Source of the DNA: Sipunculus nudus
Taxonomy: Eukaryota; Annelida; Sipuncula; Golfingiida; Sipunculidae
Assembly: GCA_026874595.1 (NCBI GenBank)
Contig: CM049318.1
Location: 14,553,241 to 14,617,240, forward strand
Reading direction: 5' to 3'
DNA: 64,000 nt
Shown here: positions 11,179 through 22,721 of the stretch, in pieces
How positions within the stretch are numbered: position 1 is the stretch's first letter
How the letters are laid out: each line of letters begins with the position of its first letter
Notes under the pieces: generated by a model
Databases searched by the model: none
What the model was told of the DNA's origin: nothing
The model's input: the letters and a program-made list of their open reading frames with translations, nothing else
Made by a program: the position numbers and the translations under genes

Positions 11179-12270
11179 CAGTCACGACTTGACATTCCGA
11201 CCCTTAACAATCCGAAAACCTTGCAATCCGACAGTATTTTGTAGAAAACGAACGAGGCCCATAGTAATTAACCTTGACAAACCGACAGCCTTGGATTCCG
11301 ACTCCGACATGACATTTCCCGACACAAACAAGGAAACTGACATATTTTCTGACTTGACAATCCGACCGACATATAGTAACCTAATCACTTAGGCGTGAAA
11401 TCCAGAGATGCGTATTTTTCTTGCCGTACACAAGAGCCAATCATTGAGTCAATTTTGCCCACTAATTAAGTCAGTTTGGATCTGTATGAACTTCTCCATG
11501 TATAAAACACGCGGAGGTGGTGAACGAGGTGGTCCAGGCACTCAACAGCGCAGACAACATGATCGCGGAGGAATACCTTGCATTGGACATGTAGCCCACG
11601 GGAGCAATGCCAACCTCTGATATTGTGTCAAGGGTGAAAGAAGACGGAAGCAACAGTGACAGTGAGTCTGAGGGAGAAGATGATCCTCCTAAACCAATAA
11701 CTCCCAGAGACACAATAAGGGGTTTGGAAACAGGGTAACGGTATATAGAGTAGCAGGGCTTCGCTGCAGGGGACGTTGATGCCGACCGCGGACTGCTTTA
11801 GTGCTTAGAAAAAGTCGAAAAGTCCAAGAAAACAAAAATGCAAGAACCAGAGCGATACCAGACTGATATGCTCGCATTCTTTAGACGTACATAGGCTCGA
11901 TAGACCAACCGCTGGTTCATTTATTATATACATTTAGTTGACATTTGTTCAGAAAATATAATCATGTCTCATAATGAAAGAATCTGCATAGGTCATCAGT
12001 CTTGACCAGCATTGTATATACATGTATATAAGAAATAAATCATTACTACATGACGGATGTTTTATTTTCTAAATCACATAAATCATAACAATATCATATA
12101 CGTAGTTTATTATAACAAAATATTAAATGAATAATAACAAGTCCTCCAAACATTTGGGTCACATAGTATCTTGACCCTCCATCCGATTATTGATCTGACA
12201 ATCCGACAGCCTTACAATCCAATGTAAATTAGGGTATTACATTTAGTGTCGGATTATCAAGTCACGACTG
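11179..12270 (+). mobile_element. Internally deleted Tigger/pogo-type DNA transposon
   Basis: Terminal inverted repeats of 23 nt (11179-11201 and 12248-12270) match at 19 positions. The ends read CAGTCACGACTTGA and, inverted, CAGTCGTGACTTGA, each running on to TCCGAC. The element is flanked by the dinucleotide TA on both sides (11177-11178, 12271-12272), the target duplication of Tc1/mariner/pogo elements. Several further copies of TTGACAATCCGAC-like motifs lie inside each end. At 11511-11870 a plus-strand remnant resembles the acidic C-terminal part of a Tigger transposase (VVQALNSADNMIAEEYL, DGSNSDSESEGEDD, then YQTDMLAFF). The catalytic region is absent. The element interrupts a hAT-like repeat and lies in the long intron of the host gene. 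Confidence 0.75.
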
Positions 12271-12272
12271 TA

Positions 12273-12518
12273 CTTCTACTCGTACTTAAGTAGAGAAGGG
12301 TATGCCTCATACCTTGGTAACTATCAAGAACTCATACTGAACTACTCATTCTCGAGATGTAAGTGCTATAATGGTACTGAGTACAAACTACGAGTACTTC
12401 TACTTGTACTCAAGTATATGAGGATATGTATGTACTTGCACTTGTACTTAGGTAACTATTCAGTACTCGTACTTTAAAGTTACTCAGGTAATGAAATAAT
12501 ACACTTGCCCCAACCCTG
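12273..12518 (-). mobile_element. hAT-like non-autonomous element end
   Basis: On the minus strand the segment starts CAGGGTTGGGGCAAGTG, typical of hAT terminal repeats. It continues with many degenerate copies of TACTTGTACTCAAGTA-like motifs (GAGTAC, AAGTAC). The same motif style appears left of the Tigger insertion (11140-11178), so the Tigger element probably landed inside this repeat. The opposite terminus was not found. Confidence 0.45.
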
Positions 12519-12750
12519 CAGCAAAGCCCACTCCTTCACACAGAATTACCGGTACTCTCTTCAATTCACCTGTTTTATATGCTGTTAAGGTGCTTTATGT
12601 GAGTAAATAGAGTCCATGTTTCTGACTTTCTGTTTACTATAGCAAAACTGTGTGACTGTCTGATCCTGTGTTTCCATGACAACAACCAGAAATTAAAGAA
12701 TCTTGACCATTAAAGAATAAGGCACAAAGGAAACACCAGTTTGAAGACTG

Positions 12751-15700
12751 AACAAGGGACCCATGGGTCACGGCGCTCAGCTGATCGTGATTGGACCATA
12801 AATGTTTCTCCACTGTGATACTATATCGAGTCGATAAAGCTTATGAATATCATGTACATGTTGGGCTATTATAAAGGAATGTAATGTAATATGTGAGTAA
12901 ATGATAAATGAAATTACCTGACTGATGGATTAATAGAGTCAAATAAAGTGGTTTATTTTTTATTTATTTAGGAGGGGTTGAAAATTGTGATATATTTGAG
13001 CAAATATGAATGCAATGACAGCAGTAATAAGCAGTAGTAGATGATAAGGCTATTTGTTGAAGGATCTAAAGTGTATGGTAGTCTGCAAGCGTTCAATTTG
13101 ACAGATATGATGTTATGATTAACTATGCTGATGCAGTGATTTATGAATATGTGACTGTATGACACAATATCTCTTTAGTCTTGACAAGGTACATTATTGT
13201 GATGCCCACTATGTCTACATATTACACAATATTGACATAATTTCTGGCATGTACATAGGTACCTATGGACGAATAGTTGTACAAAATATTAAAGTATGAA
13301 TATATCTGATTCATCTTGTTCTTGCTTACTGAGGCTGACTTTGGGATGGGGTTCGGAGAAGGGAAAAGTGAGGGCAGCACGAAGGTGGATGTAGAAATAT
13401 TCTATTGTAATGTTTTTCATTTATATAAGAATATGAAAAGCTAAGAGGAAAGGGGCCCTCCTACTTGGTTATAGTAAAGTTCTAAATATATGATTGCAAA
13501 CTAATACTCTGACAAGACTGTCATGAAGAAAAACAGTAAAAGTTTTTAGATACTGTGTTGCATACGAAAATTTACAGATGGACAGGCAAGTGGACAGAAT
13601 GGACTAATACCTTTATTTCACTTTCAAGAGAATAATGCATTTAAGTTTATATATAATCCTATTTTTTTAAGCAGATCCACTTTTTCCATTAAGAAGTTTT
13701 TATCTGTATCATTTTTTTATTTACAGGTTTATAAATTTTTAATTAAAAAAACCTGAAAATATAAGTTAAAATATTAGAATTGTTGCAAAAGTTGCAATCA
13801 TTATATATACAGAGTAAAAAACATTGGGTCATATTATGCATACACATATATTTTATTATTTTTAAATCATGTTTTTTTAAATGTTTTAACTGATTTAAAA
13901 GAAAATAATGCCACAACATGGCATCTACAATAATATTTCTTGAATCACTATTAAAAAGTTTTGCATATTGGAGTTTTCAGGACATGCTTAATTTTATTCA
14001 CCAAAATAAAATAAAAGTAAATTTGACAAAATAAAACATCTTTTCAAATAAAGTATACACACTGTTGGTTGAATGAGGGACAAACAATATCAATGTGCTA
14101 ATTACTATCCCAGTTTTAATTAAGAACTGGAATTAATAGTCAATTTCACACCTAGTGAAATTTTTACTCTTCTGAAGTAAGGAATTACTTATCTCATGAA
14201 CATCCAGACTTTCACAGCAATACACCACTTTGTGGACACAATTAAATGTACACTTTAATCATTGTAACCCTGGTGGTTCAATACAAAATCTAAAATGTAG
14301 CATGTCCAAGAATAAAATAAAATACAGAAAAATTATAACATTCATCTAGTTTATGCACCAGCTGGGGGGGGGGGGGATGAGTGCAGCGCGAGGGGAAGCC
14401 TGCTAGTAGTGGCCAAGCTGGGCCAAGGTAAGCTGCCTGGGGTGGGTTACATAATGCAAGTGAAGGCTGTACTACTAGGTGGGCTAGATGTAAACAACAC
14501 TTGACATGGTGTGTGAAAACATGAATAAAAGCTATTCATTCCAATCAATTTCTTTTGAAAGTTCAGATTTTAAAAGATTAAATCCTTATGCATATATGCT
14601 GGGAAAATTAAATCAACAGTGCCAAAGTTGGACAAAATTTAAGGTATTGTTTTTTATTTATGCTAATAACTTGAAAAATTTGCAAAATTCAGATCTAATT
14701 TTGGGTAAACAATTGAATTTTGATTAAATAAAGTTATATTCCTGAAAAAAGGTCTCTAGGTTCAGCAATTCTCATGTGAGTAAATATATTTCCTGATTTT
14801 TTAAAAAATTGCATTATGTTTTGGCCCATAACTTCAAAATAATACTCAATACTGACCTAATTTTTGGTATGTTCATAGAAAATGTATAAAAGAATGTGAA
14901 TACTAAATACGATCAAAAACAGATCAGTGGTTTTGATATTAGGCAGCCTTGAAGTGTAACAATGGCTTTTTTTTATGGAAAACGGGAGTTTTTTTCCTTA
15001 ATATCTCGAAGGAACAAAGTCCTAATGACCCAATTTTCGGTATGGTAGGAGATTTTGGGGACATCTAAAATTATGTCAACAGCCTGGGGAGCATAGAGAT
15101 GTGCACTGAATGACCTACAGTCATCAAAGTGGACTGCTTGACAATGTAAGGGAATACAACAAGAGCCTCCAAAAAATTCAATAACCAGCCTAATTTTGCA
15201 GCTTATATTTTCAAATTTCAGATTTTAACAGATTAAATCCTTATGTATACATGGTGTGAAAATTAAATCCACAGTACTTACAGGAAAAAAACGTGCCATG
15301 GCCAAAGTTGGGCAAAATTTAAGGTACCAATTTTATATTTTTGCCAATATTTAAAAAAATTTAACAGATTTTGATCTTATTTTTGGTATACAATTAAATT
15401 TTGATTAATTAAAGTTGTATTACTGGAAAAAAGTCCCTACCTTTAACACTTTGGGTCTTAAGTGACAAAATATCTTCCTGATTTTTTTACAAAGTGCATT
15501 ATGTTTGGGCAAATAACTTTTTTAAATTATATAATACTGACTTAATATCTGGCACATACATAGGAACTATATAGAGGAATATTTATGGTAAATATGAAGA
15601 AAACCAGATGAGTGGTTTTGATATTAGGCAGTCCTGAAGTGTGAAAATAGATTTCTAATAAAAAACTGAGGTTTTTCCTAAATATCTCAAAGGAACGAAG

Positions 15701-15904
15701 TCCTATTGACCCAATTTTTGGCATGGTAGGAGATTATGGGGTCATCTAATTGTATGCCGAAATTCAGATTCGTAGGTCCAACGGTGTCGAAACATGCCAG
15801 TCTTACGGACGGACATCCAGACGGACGGACGGACAGACAGACGGACGACGGACAATGGACCATGACTATAGCTCAGATGACTTATAGTCAGCTGAGCTAA
15901 AAAT
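12751..15904 (+). mobile_element. HINE-like element, copy 3 (complete ends)
   Basis: Starts AACAAGGGACCCATGGGTCA. Ends in a GACG/GACA microsatellite (about 15808-15852), a hairpin at 15870-15898 (loop TAT) and CTAAAAAT. Nearly identical along its full length to copy 6 at 51657-54834, including a poly-G run near 14366 and short chance open reading frames. The core has two type-B units with the landmarks GACCTAATTTTTGGTATG and GGTATGGTAGGAGATTTTGG. It sits in the 5.15 kb intron of the minus-strand host gene. Confidence 0.8.
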
Positions 15905-16271
15905 CTTATTTTATGAAGTTGTGACAATCAGGATTTGGATGAAGCTGTTTGACAGATGACATAAGATGATCTAGAAAGATATACTTTTGCTTAGAGGGCT
16001 TGAATGTCATGCATTTACATGTCACAATTCTGTTATAATTCACAGGACACATCTCAGACTGGTTTATTTAAGTTAAGGTATATCGACATTCTCTAAGTGT
16101 ACCAAATGGATGTAATCTGTTTATCACACTTATTTTCTTACCAGGGTCAAGCTTACCATGGATTCATATGTCAGATGTACAATGTTTATATTATATGATA
16201 ACAGTTTGTTTGTATATGGTTAATATTCCCAATCCCAAATATGGACAGAAATCAGTGCTTGAAGGACTCAC

Positions 16272-16886
16272 CTGTCGCTGCTTAACCTGAGCCTCAGTTT
16301 CATAATCCTCTGTCACATCTGAGTCAGCATCATCTACATCCGCACTTGGCATGGGTTTTGTACTTTTCTCATTGGTTTCATCTTCATCTCCTGCTTGCTC
16401 AGCATCTGTATCAGAATTTGCATCACCACTATCTATTCTCCAAGAAGCCTCTTTCACTTCCCTCATTTTATGTGTTACATGGTCTCCTTGGTGTTCAGTA
16501 TTTTGTTCAACCTTTTTGTTACTGATTCCAGAGAAAAGGTCCTCACTTTGATCAGAGTCAGGGTACTCATTATCCTGACCATTCTGGTCTTCATCTGTCA
16601 AATCTGCATCTACCTTTGATACATTGTTGTTATTAAACTGCTCGTGGCTGGGTTCTGTGATGTCACTTTTACTGCAGTCAGTATCATATGTAAACCCAGC
16701 AGGCTGAGAGTACGCCTTAACCAGATTCTGCAATTTCTTTATGCCTTTACTGATGTTGTCAATAAAATACGCTCCCTCGTCACAATCCTCCTCTGACATT
16801 GGACCTGACCTTGAGAAAAGGTCAATGAGTTCATTCACTTCCCCTTTGATGTTTTTAAGTTTTCCAACAATACCTTGGTTTGCCAT
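16272..16886 (-). CDS. Exon 1 (coding) of uncharacterised acidic protein
   Basis: Starts at ATG 16884-16886 and runs 205 codons to a consensus donor CAG|GTGAGT at 16272/16271. The N-terminal 65 residues look helical and folded (GIVGKLKNIKGEVNELIDLF, then ISKGIKKLQNLVKAYS). Residues about 70-200 are low-complexity and rich in Asp, Glu, Ser, Asn and Thr, suggesting disorder. Upstream, a pyrimidine-rich tract with TTTTCTAG near 17219 suggests a spliced 5' untranslated exon. Phase 0 joins to the exon at 10929-11117. No family was recognised. The acidic, disordered character would fit a nuclear or chromatin-related protein, but that is only a guess. The sustained frame with splice sites makes it a likely real gene. 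Confidence 0.65.
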
Positions 16887-19226
16887 GCTGGAGTTTCGAT
16901 AAACTCTTCCTTCAATAAATTTTACAGGATAATACCAGTTATGCTTGCCTTTTTACAGAACTTAATCACCAACTTAAATACAATATGAAGTAATGGTTGC
17001 ATTAGCTATATCGGACTGATAAGTCACTCTCTGTGAACAAAATATTGTTCTACATGTTATATACAAAGTCCTCTTTATCAAATGCATTATGACCTTCCAT
17101 TTAGTAATGTTTTTAAGTTATCCTTGCTGTGTGCCTAAGCAAGAATCAATCACTTATCCACATGACAAACAGTTCTTCTGTTCATCCCATTTTTCATCCA
17201 CACAGAGACTCAACATCTAGAAAAAAAAAAGTAAAATTTGGTTAAACCCATACACTCAGAACAAAAGGATGAATTAATTTATGGGTGCTTTCATGAATTA
17301 ACCTCAGAATGCTGGCTATATCATGTTGAAGCACATTTATGACCAATTACAATTCCGAAAAGGTGGCAGCAAAAGAACATACTAGTATTTCCAACTAGAT
17401 TTTATATATAAATACATTGGATATTCTGACATCATGCAGACCTGTAAGGCTGTAATAGTATGTTCTTGCTTCAAAGATGAGAAGGCAACTGAAAATGTCC
17501 GTAATTCTTTTTTAACAGCCCAGCCTACAATTATTGGTTATTCATACTATTATTATACCATTACATAACCTAGACACGGAAGTTGCAAACTCTTAACATA
17601 AATTATCCCTCATTTTAACAACTAAGACCAATTCTCATACACACAAACAATTGTCACATGAGGTCATTTATCCACACAATAGTAGATACCAAAATCTCCT
17701 GTTGACCACTTGCTCACAAGTCGCAATTAGTCCTAGTGAAGAGCATCTCATTTGCATTATATGTGTTCTAATAATTCAGGAATTTCTCTCTCATTAAAAG
17801 TTTGCAAACAGGCGGAGACACAGATGCCCACGGCAGACATCCAAACAAGACATAAATCTTGTTCAACAATTACATAGTCATTTGCTCCCACAATTCATCA
17901 TAAATGCTGCATATCAGTTTCACTTGCTCCATTTACTTACTAAGACTAACGTTACTATCCTCCATCCCATCACCCCTGTCCACCTGATTTTTCGTGATAA
18001 CTTTTATACAATGCACCAAAGCTAACATTTATTTACCTCAGCAGCAAATCAGACAAATGTGGCAATTATCTAACCGCAAATTAGTACTCTCCTGTTTATG
18101 GATTCCATATGATTAATTCAGAAACGAATATGACTGAACAGTATGGTCTTAAGACATATCAGTGACAACCAAAGATGATGGATTCAAACTACAGTGACAT
18201 GAAGATTTGTAGTGAGGATGTCACAGTGATATTCTTTCATCATTTGTTTGTTACATCACACATACATCCCTCCTACATTGCTTGGATATACAGATATTGT
18301 AGAGACTGTGATCTCGCAGAATCAGAGTTTCTACTTGTAGAAACTATGATCGGAGTCTGCTGGTAGAAACAAAGATCAGAATCTCTACCAGTAGAAACTC
18401 CGATTCAACTGGTGGAGACTCCAATCACACACAAGCATCTTGCCATTTACATCTATGAAAACCTAAAAAAAACCATGACAACACTATAAATGTATATCAC
18501 CCCAAAAAATCTTTTTTTTTTTTAGAAAAAAAAAATATCATAGCTTTTCATTTTAGGATCACAGTAGTTTTTAAATGAAGTTTCCATCAGCTTTCAGTGC
18601 AAATTTATTGCATTTTTTAGTTCCTGGTGAAGAGGCAAATCTGACCCACTGAAACGATGGTCATAGAGCAACTTGCTTCAACTAATTATCGCTCACCTCA
18701 GTGTCAACACCCACCCCACAGCAATCAATGAAGCTTGAACTCTCACTTTGTAATGCGGCTGAGACCTAATTTGCAATAATGATATTTGAAACGTCTTATC
18801 CGTTGTTAGACTTAACAACAATATTTTCAATAACAAATGAAAACTATATTGACTGTTTACCTGAATTTTCAATGGGTTTTATAACAAGATAACGGCGCGG
18901 CGAACATCCTTAATCCCTTGATTGTGGCAAAATATTGCGCCTGTTGCAAATTAGTCTCTTACACAGACAGACGGTGGCGCTCCGCAATCGGAGCCTGTGG
19001 AAGAGGCTAGTTGCAAATTTGAGGTTTGTTACTAAAACGCGTGTATTTACATGCTTGCACGTACACATGCACACATTTTTCCATTGCTTATAAAGGCGTT
19101 AAAACGGGGTAGGCATACAATAAACTCATCCGGTTTCAGTACAGTAGATGAAACCATAGTTGGGAAACTGATAACATTTATGTAATTTCGGCAGTTTCAA
19201 AAACAGAGGGATTGTGTTTAATATAG
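16887..19226. other. Upstream region of the minus-strand gene
   Basis: Expected to contain the 5' untranslated exon (acceptor near 17219), first intron and promoter of the gene that starts at 16886. A locally more GC-rich stretch around 18890-19010, with several CpG, could be its promoter. No motif proves this. A quasi-palindromic repeat lies at 18298-18425. Otherwise nothing was recognised. Confidence 0.35.
18298..18425. repeat. Quasi-palindromic GTAGAAAC/GTTTCTAC repeat cluster
   Basis: Alternating direct and inverted copies of GTAGAAAC, GTTTCTAC, GTAGAGAC and GGTGGAGAC, spaced by roughly 20-30 bp and separated by GATC/GGAGTC/AATC-type linkers. The core TTTCTACTTGTAGAAA is itself a hairpin. 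It could be the centre or end of a small foldback element. No coding content. Confidence 0.5.
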
Positions 19227-21221
19227 AACAAGTGACCCATGGGTCATGACGCTAAGCTGACTGGGAAGAGATTTGCAAAAGGAAATTTTATCATCTGAAT
19301 GAAAGTATATACCCATTCAACTGAAGCATCAAACAGATTAACCAACAGGCTGAGATTGTGTCTGTATTTATATATCTAAAAAATAGTGAAAAAATGCGTA
19401 AACTTAAAACAAAATTTCAGGTGGCTCCACCAGTCTGCAGAAACTTATAAAAAGACTTAATGGTAAAATATCCATGCAAAGAAGCATGGTGGTCTCTGAA
19501 TTAGTTGTTCAGATACTTCAGCTTTTGTATCAAATTTTCCATTATTCTGAGGGATACTTTGGAGTCCTATAGCATGGAGTATATATGGGTAACAGAGACC
19601 TAATTTCAGGTAAGTTATTGAGATACTGGAGTATATGTATCAAATTTTTCATTAATCTGGGGGGGGGGGGGGGGTATTTTGGAGCCATATACAGCTTAAT
19701 GGGTAACAGAGACCTAATTTCAGGTTTCCATGGAGATTTTTCATGGGTCTCCCTGTGTGTAAAGAATGAAGATTCTAGGTCCAGTTGTTATGATTTGTGC
19801 CCTGTTAACAGATAACTACATCCTTAAAGGTCTCAAGAATAGAGAAAAAAAAATCGAAAAAAAAGCCCGAACAAATACATGTGGTGCCACCAGGCTGCAG
19901 AAACCATGCAAACAAGTATGGTGATCTCTGCATTAGTTGTTCAGATACTTCCATTTTTGTATCAAATTTTCCATTATTCTGAGCTGTACTTTGGAGTGCC
20001 ATAGCTCAAAGGATATGGGTAACAGAGACCTAATTTCAGGTTTCCATGGAGACTTTTCATGGGTCTCCTTGTGCGTCAAGAATGGAGGTTCTAGGTCCAG
20101 TCGTTACATTTTGAACCCTGTTGACAGATAACTACATCGTAAAAGGTCTTAAGAATAGAGAAAAAAAATGTAAAAATTTGAAAAATACAGGAGGGGCCAC
20201 CAGTCTGCAGAAACTGATGAAACATCTTATGATCAATATGTATGCCAAAAATCATGACCATCAGTGATGTAGTTAATGAGATATTGAAGTTTTTGTATGA
20301 AATTTTTCACTATTCTGGGGGGGGGGGTACTTAGGGGCCCCCATAGCTCGAAGGATATGGGTAACAGAGACCTAATTTCAGGTTTCCATGGAGACTTTTC
20401 ATAGGCCTCTCAGAATGTCAAAAATGAAGATTCTAGGTCCAGTCTTTACGATTTGTGCCCTGTTAACAGATGTCCACATTTTTAAAGGTCTAAAAAAATA
20501 GAGAAAAAAATTCGAAAAAAATAGAGGTGGCGCACCCAGGCTGCAGAAACTGATGAAACACTCCATGATCAATATCCATGCAAACAATTATGGTGATCTC
20601 TGCATTAGTTGTTCAGATACTTCAACTTTTGTATCAAATTTTCCATTATTCTGAGCTGTAATTTGGAGTGCCATAGCTCAAAGGATATGGGTAACAGAGA
20701 CCTAATTCCAGGTTTCCATTGAGACTTTTCATGGGTCTCCCTGTGTGTCAAGAATGAAGATTCTAGGTCCAGTCGTTACAATTTGAACACTGTTGACAGA
20801 TAACTATATCCTTAAAGGTCTCAAAAATAGAGAAAAAAATTGTAAAAATTTAAAAAATACAGGTGGCGCCACTAGTCTTTAGGAACTGATGAAACACCTC
20901 ATGATCAATATGTATGCCAAAAATCATGACCATGAGTGATGTAGTAAATCAGATATTGAAGTTTTTTTTATGAAATTTCTTAATATTCTGGTGGGTACTT
21001 TGGGGCCCCATAGCTCGAAGGATATGGGTAACATAGACCTAATTTCTGGTTTCCAAGGAGATTTTTTATGGACCTCTGAGAATATCAAGTTACAAGATTC
21101 TAGGTACAGCGGTTTCGATTTGTGCCTGGTTAACGGACAGACAGAAGGACAGACAGACGGACGACGGACAAAGAGTGATCGCTACAGCTCAGCATGACTG
21201 AAAGTCAGCTGAGCTAAAAAA
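19227..21221 (+). mobile_element. HINE-like element, copy 4 (complete ends, type-A core)
   Basis: Starts AACAAGTGACCCATGGGTCA (palindrome slightly decayed). Ends with a GACA/GACG tract (about 21135-21170), a hairpin at 21186-21215 and CTAAAAAA. The core consists of about five units of the ~336-bp type seen in copy 1 (landmarks GGGTAACAGAGACCTAATTT and CTAGGTCCAGTCGTTAC), not the type-B core of copies 2, 3, 5 and 6. It links the type-A core to the shared 5' and 3' ends. Confidence 0.75.
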
Positions 21222-22499
21222 TACAAATGGCACTACCACTCGAGTCTTCTGGAACGTACTGATGGAACTGCATGGTCACGATCAATTAATATTCATAGTT
21301 TCAGGACACTAGACGAAACAACACTTTAGAAACAGATGACACTGGCGTAATTTGGCAGTCCCAAAAACATAGGACAAATTGGGCTAAAAATTAGAGAAAA
21401 AATACAGGTTGCTAAACTGGTTTTAATGAAAATTAAGTCATAATTAATAAATATACATGGTAAGGACACTCGATGAAACCACAGCTGAGAAACTGACACA
21501 ATTGCTGTCACCTGAAGGTCATAAAAATAGAAAAAAAATTGTTAAAAAAAGACTATTCAGTTAGTAGTTTCTAGGTCCAGCGGTTACGATTTGTGCCTTA
21601 ATTGGTAACGGACGGTCGGAAGCCCGATGGATGATACCGCCAAGGCTTACATGTGCGAGCTATTCTGCTAAAATTACACACACAAAAAAAACCTTCCGAC
21701 GCAGATTTTAATAACGATATAGTTAAGACAATACGTGTACAAAATTCTCTGTATCTGGAGTTAAATTATGTAATTGCCTCCGTCAGGAGGGTATGCGTTC
21801 ATTCTCGTTCGTGTGTGTGTGTGTGTGGAGTGTGTTCAAGTTGTTCATAACATAACTGACGCAATCATGAACAGAATCTCCTGAAATTTCAAGACATTTA
21901 GGGAATGGGCCAAGGAAGAATCGATTAAATTTTTGAACCAGCACCTTCTCCATATTCTGGAGCATCAATAAGGAATATTCACAAATCTACGGTCACTTAT
22001 ACACGAATGAACCTGGGATTATGGGTAAAAACAATAAGTGAATGCACAGTAGGTCCCGCCGCATCAGTTGGCCCGGCCACCTGTTCAGGTCACGCTCGAG
22101 CGCCAAGCACTTCGGACTGACGGTTTCCAATGTTTTCGCAGAGCGTTTTGATATACTTATGCTCCCATGGCCGAAGCATTTATCCATTTGGATGCACATT
22201 TCTAGTTCAACAGTAATAATAAAAATCATATCTATACGCCTTATGATTTGTAGGAGGGACTTATTTCCGTGTTGCATATGATACATGATCGGGGATTGGT
22301 TGATATCGCTGAGCCCCTGACCAGGCGATATTCCTCGCTCCTGGGCCTATGACAGAATAAAGTGGCCCGAATTCAGAATGAATAAATGTACCAGCTGAAA
22401 AATCAGGTAAATTGAGTAAAACTAGTTTTATAGTCATGACAAAAAGCCTAAATCATGAAATCATTTAAGTGATATAAGGAAGCTGACGATATTTGCAAT
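21222..22499. other. Degenerate repeat sequence
   Basis: At 21570-21640 there is a decayed copy of a HINE-like unit end (TCTAGGTCCAGCGGTTACGA, then a degenerate tetranucleotide tract). At 21786-21830, GCCTCCGTCAGGAGG forms a short hairpin followed by a GT run, possibly the reversed 3' end of another hairpin-plus-microsatellite repeat. The remainder to 22499 shows no recognisable gene. Confidence 0.4.
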
Positions 22500-22706
22500 T
22501 TCAAAATATTTCTGCGGACTTCGATCGGGGTGGCCGCTTATAGGTGTCCATTAGTCGGGGTGATTTTAGTCATCGGACGGACCAAAAGTGTCCGTTGTCC
22601 TAAATAGCGGGTGTCCGCCCAAGAGGGGTTTTTGAAGTAGTAAAACCGCTCGGTCGGCCCAAAAATTGTCCGTTGGGCGGGGTGTCCGCGGCCCGGGGAT
22701 TCACTG
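22500..22706 (-). mobile_element. Pogo/Tigger-like terminus
   Basis: Read on the minus strand it begins TA-CAGTGAATCCCCGGG and continues with several GTCCG/CGGAC-containing repeats (GGTGTCCGC and CCGTTGTCC on the plus strand). CAGT at a TA dinucleotide plus repeated subterminal motifs is the style of pogo-group elements. Only one end is visible; the other was not found. Confidence 0.4.
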
Positions 22707-22721
22707 TATATGTTTCTTAGT

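Noticed and set aside
12968-13165. Identical 65-codon minus frames at 12968 and 51874, and 14506/53407 plus frames
   Set aside because: Present only because copies 3 and 6 of the HINE-like element are nearly identical; not kept in older copies.
16351-16619. Plus-strand frames at 16351-16551 and 16395-16619
   Set aside because: Antisense shadows of the acidic exon at 16272-16886.
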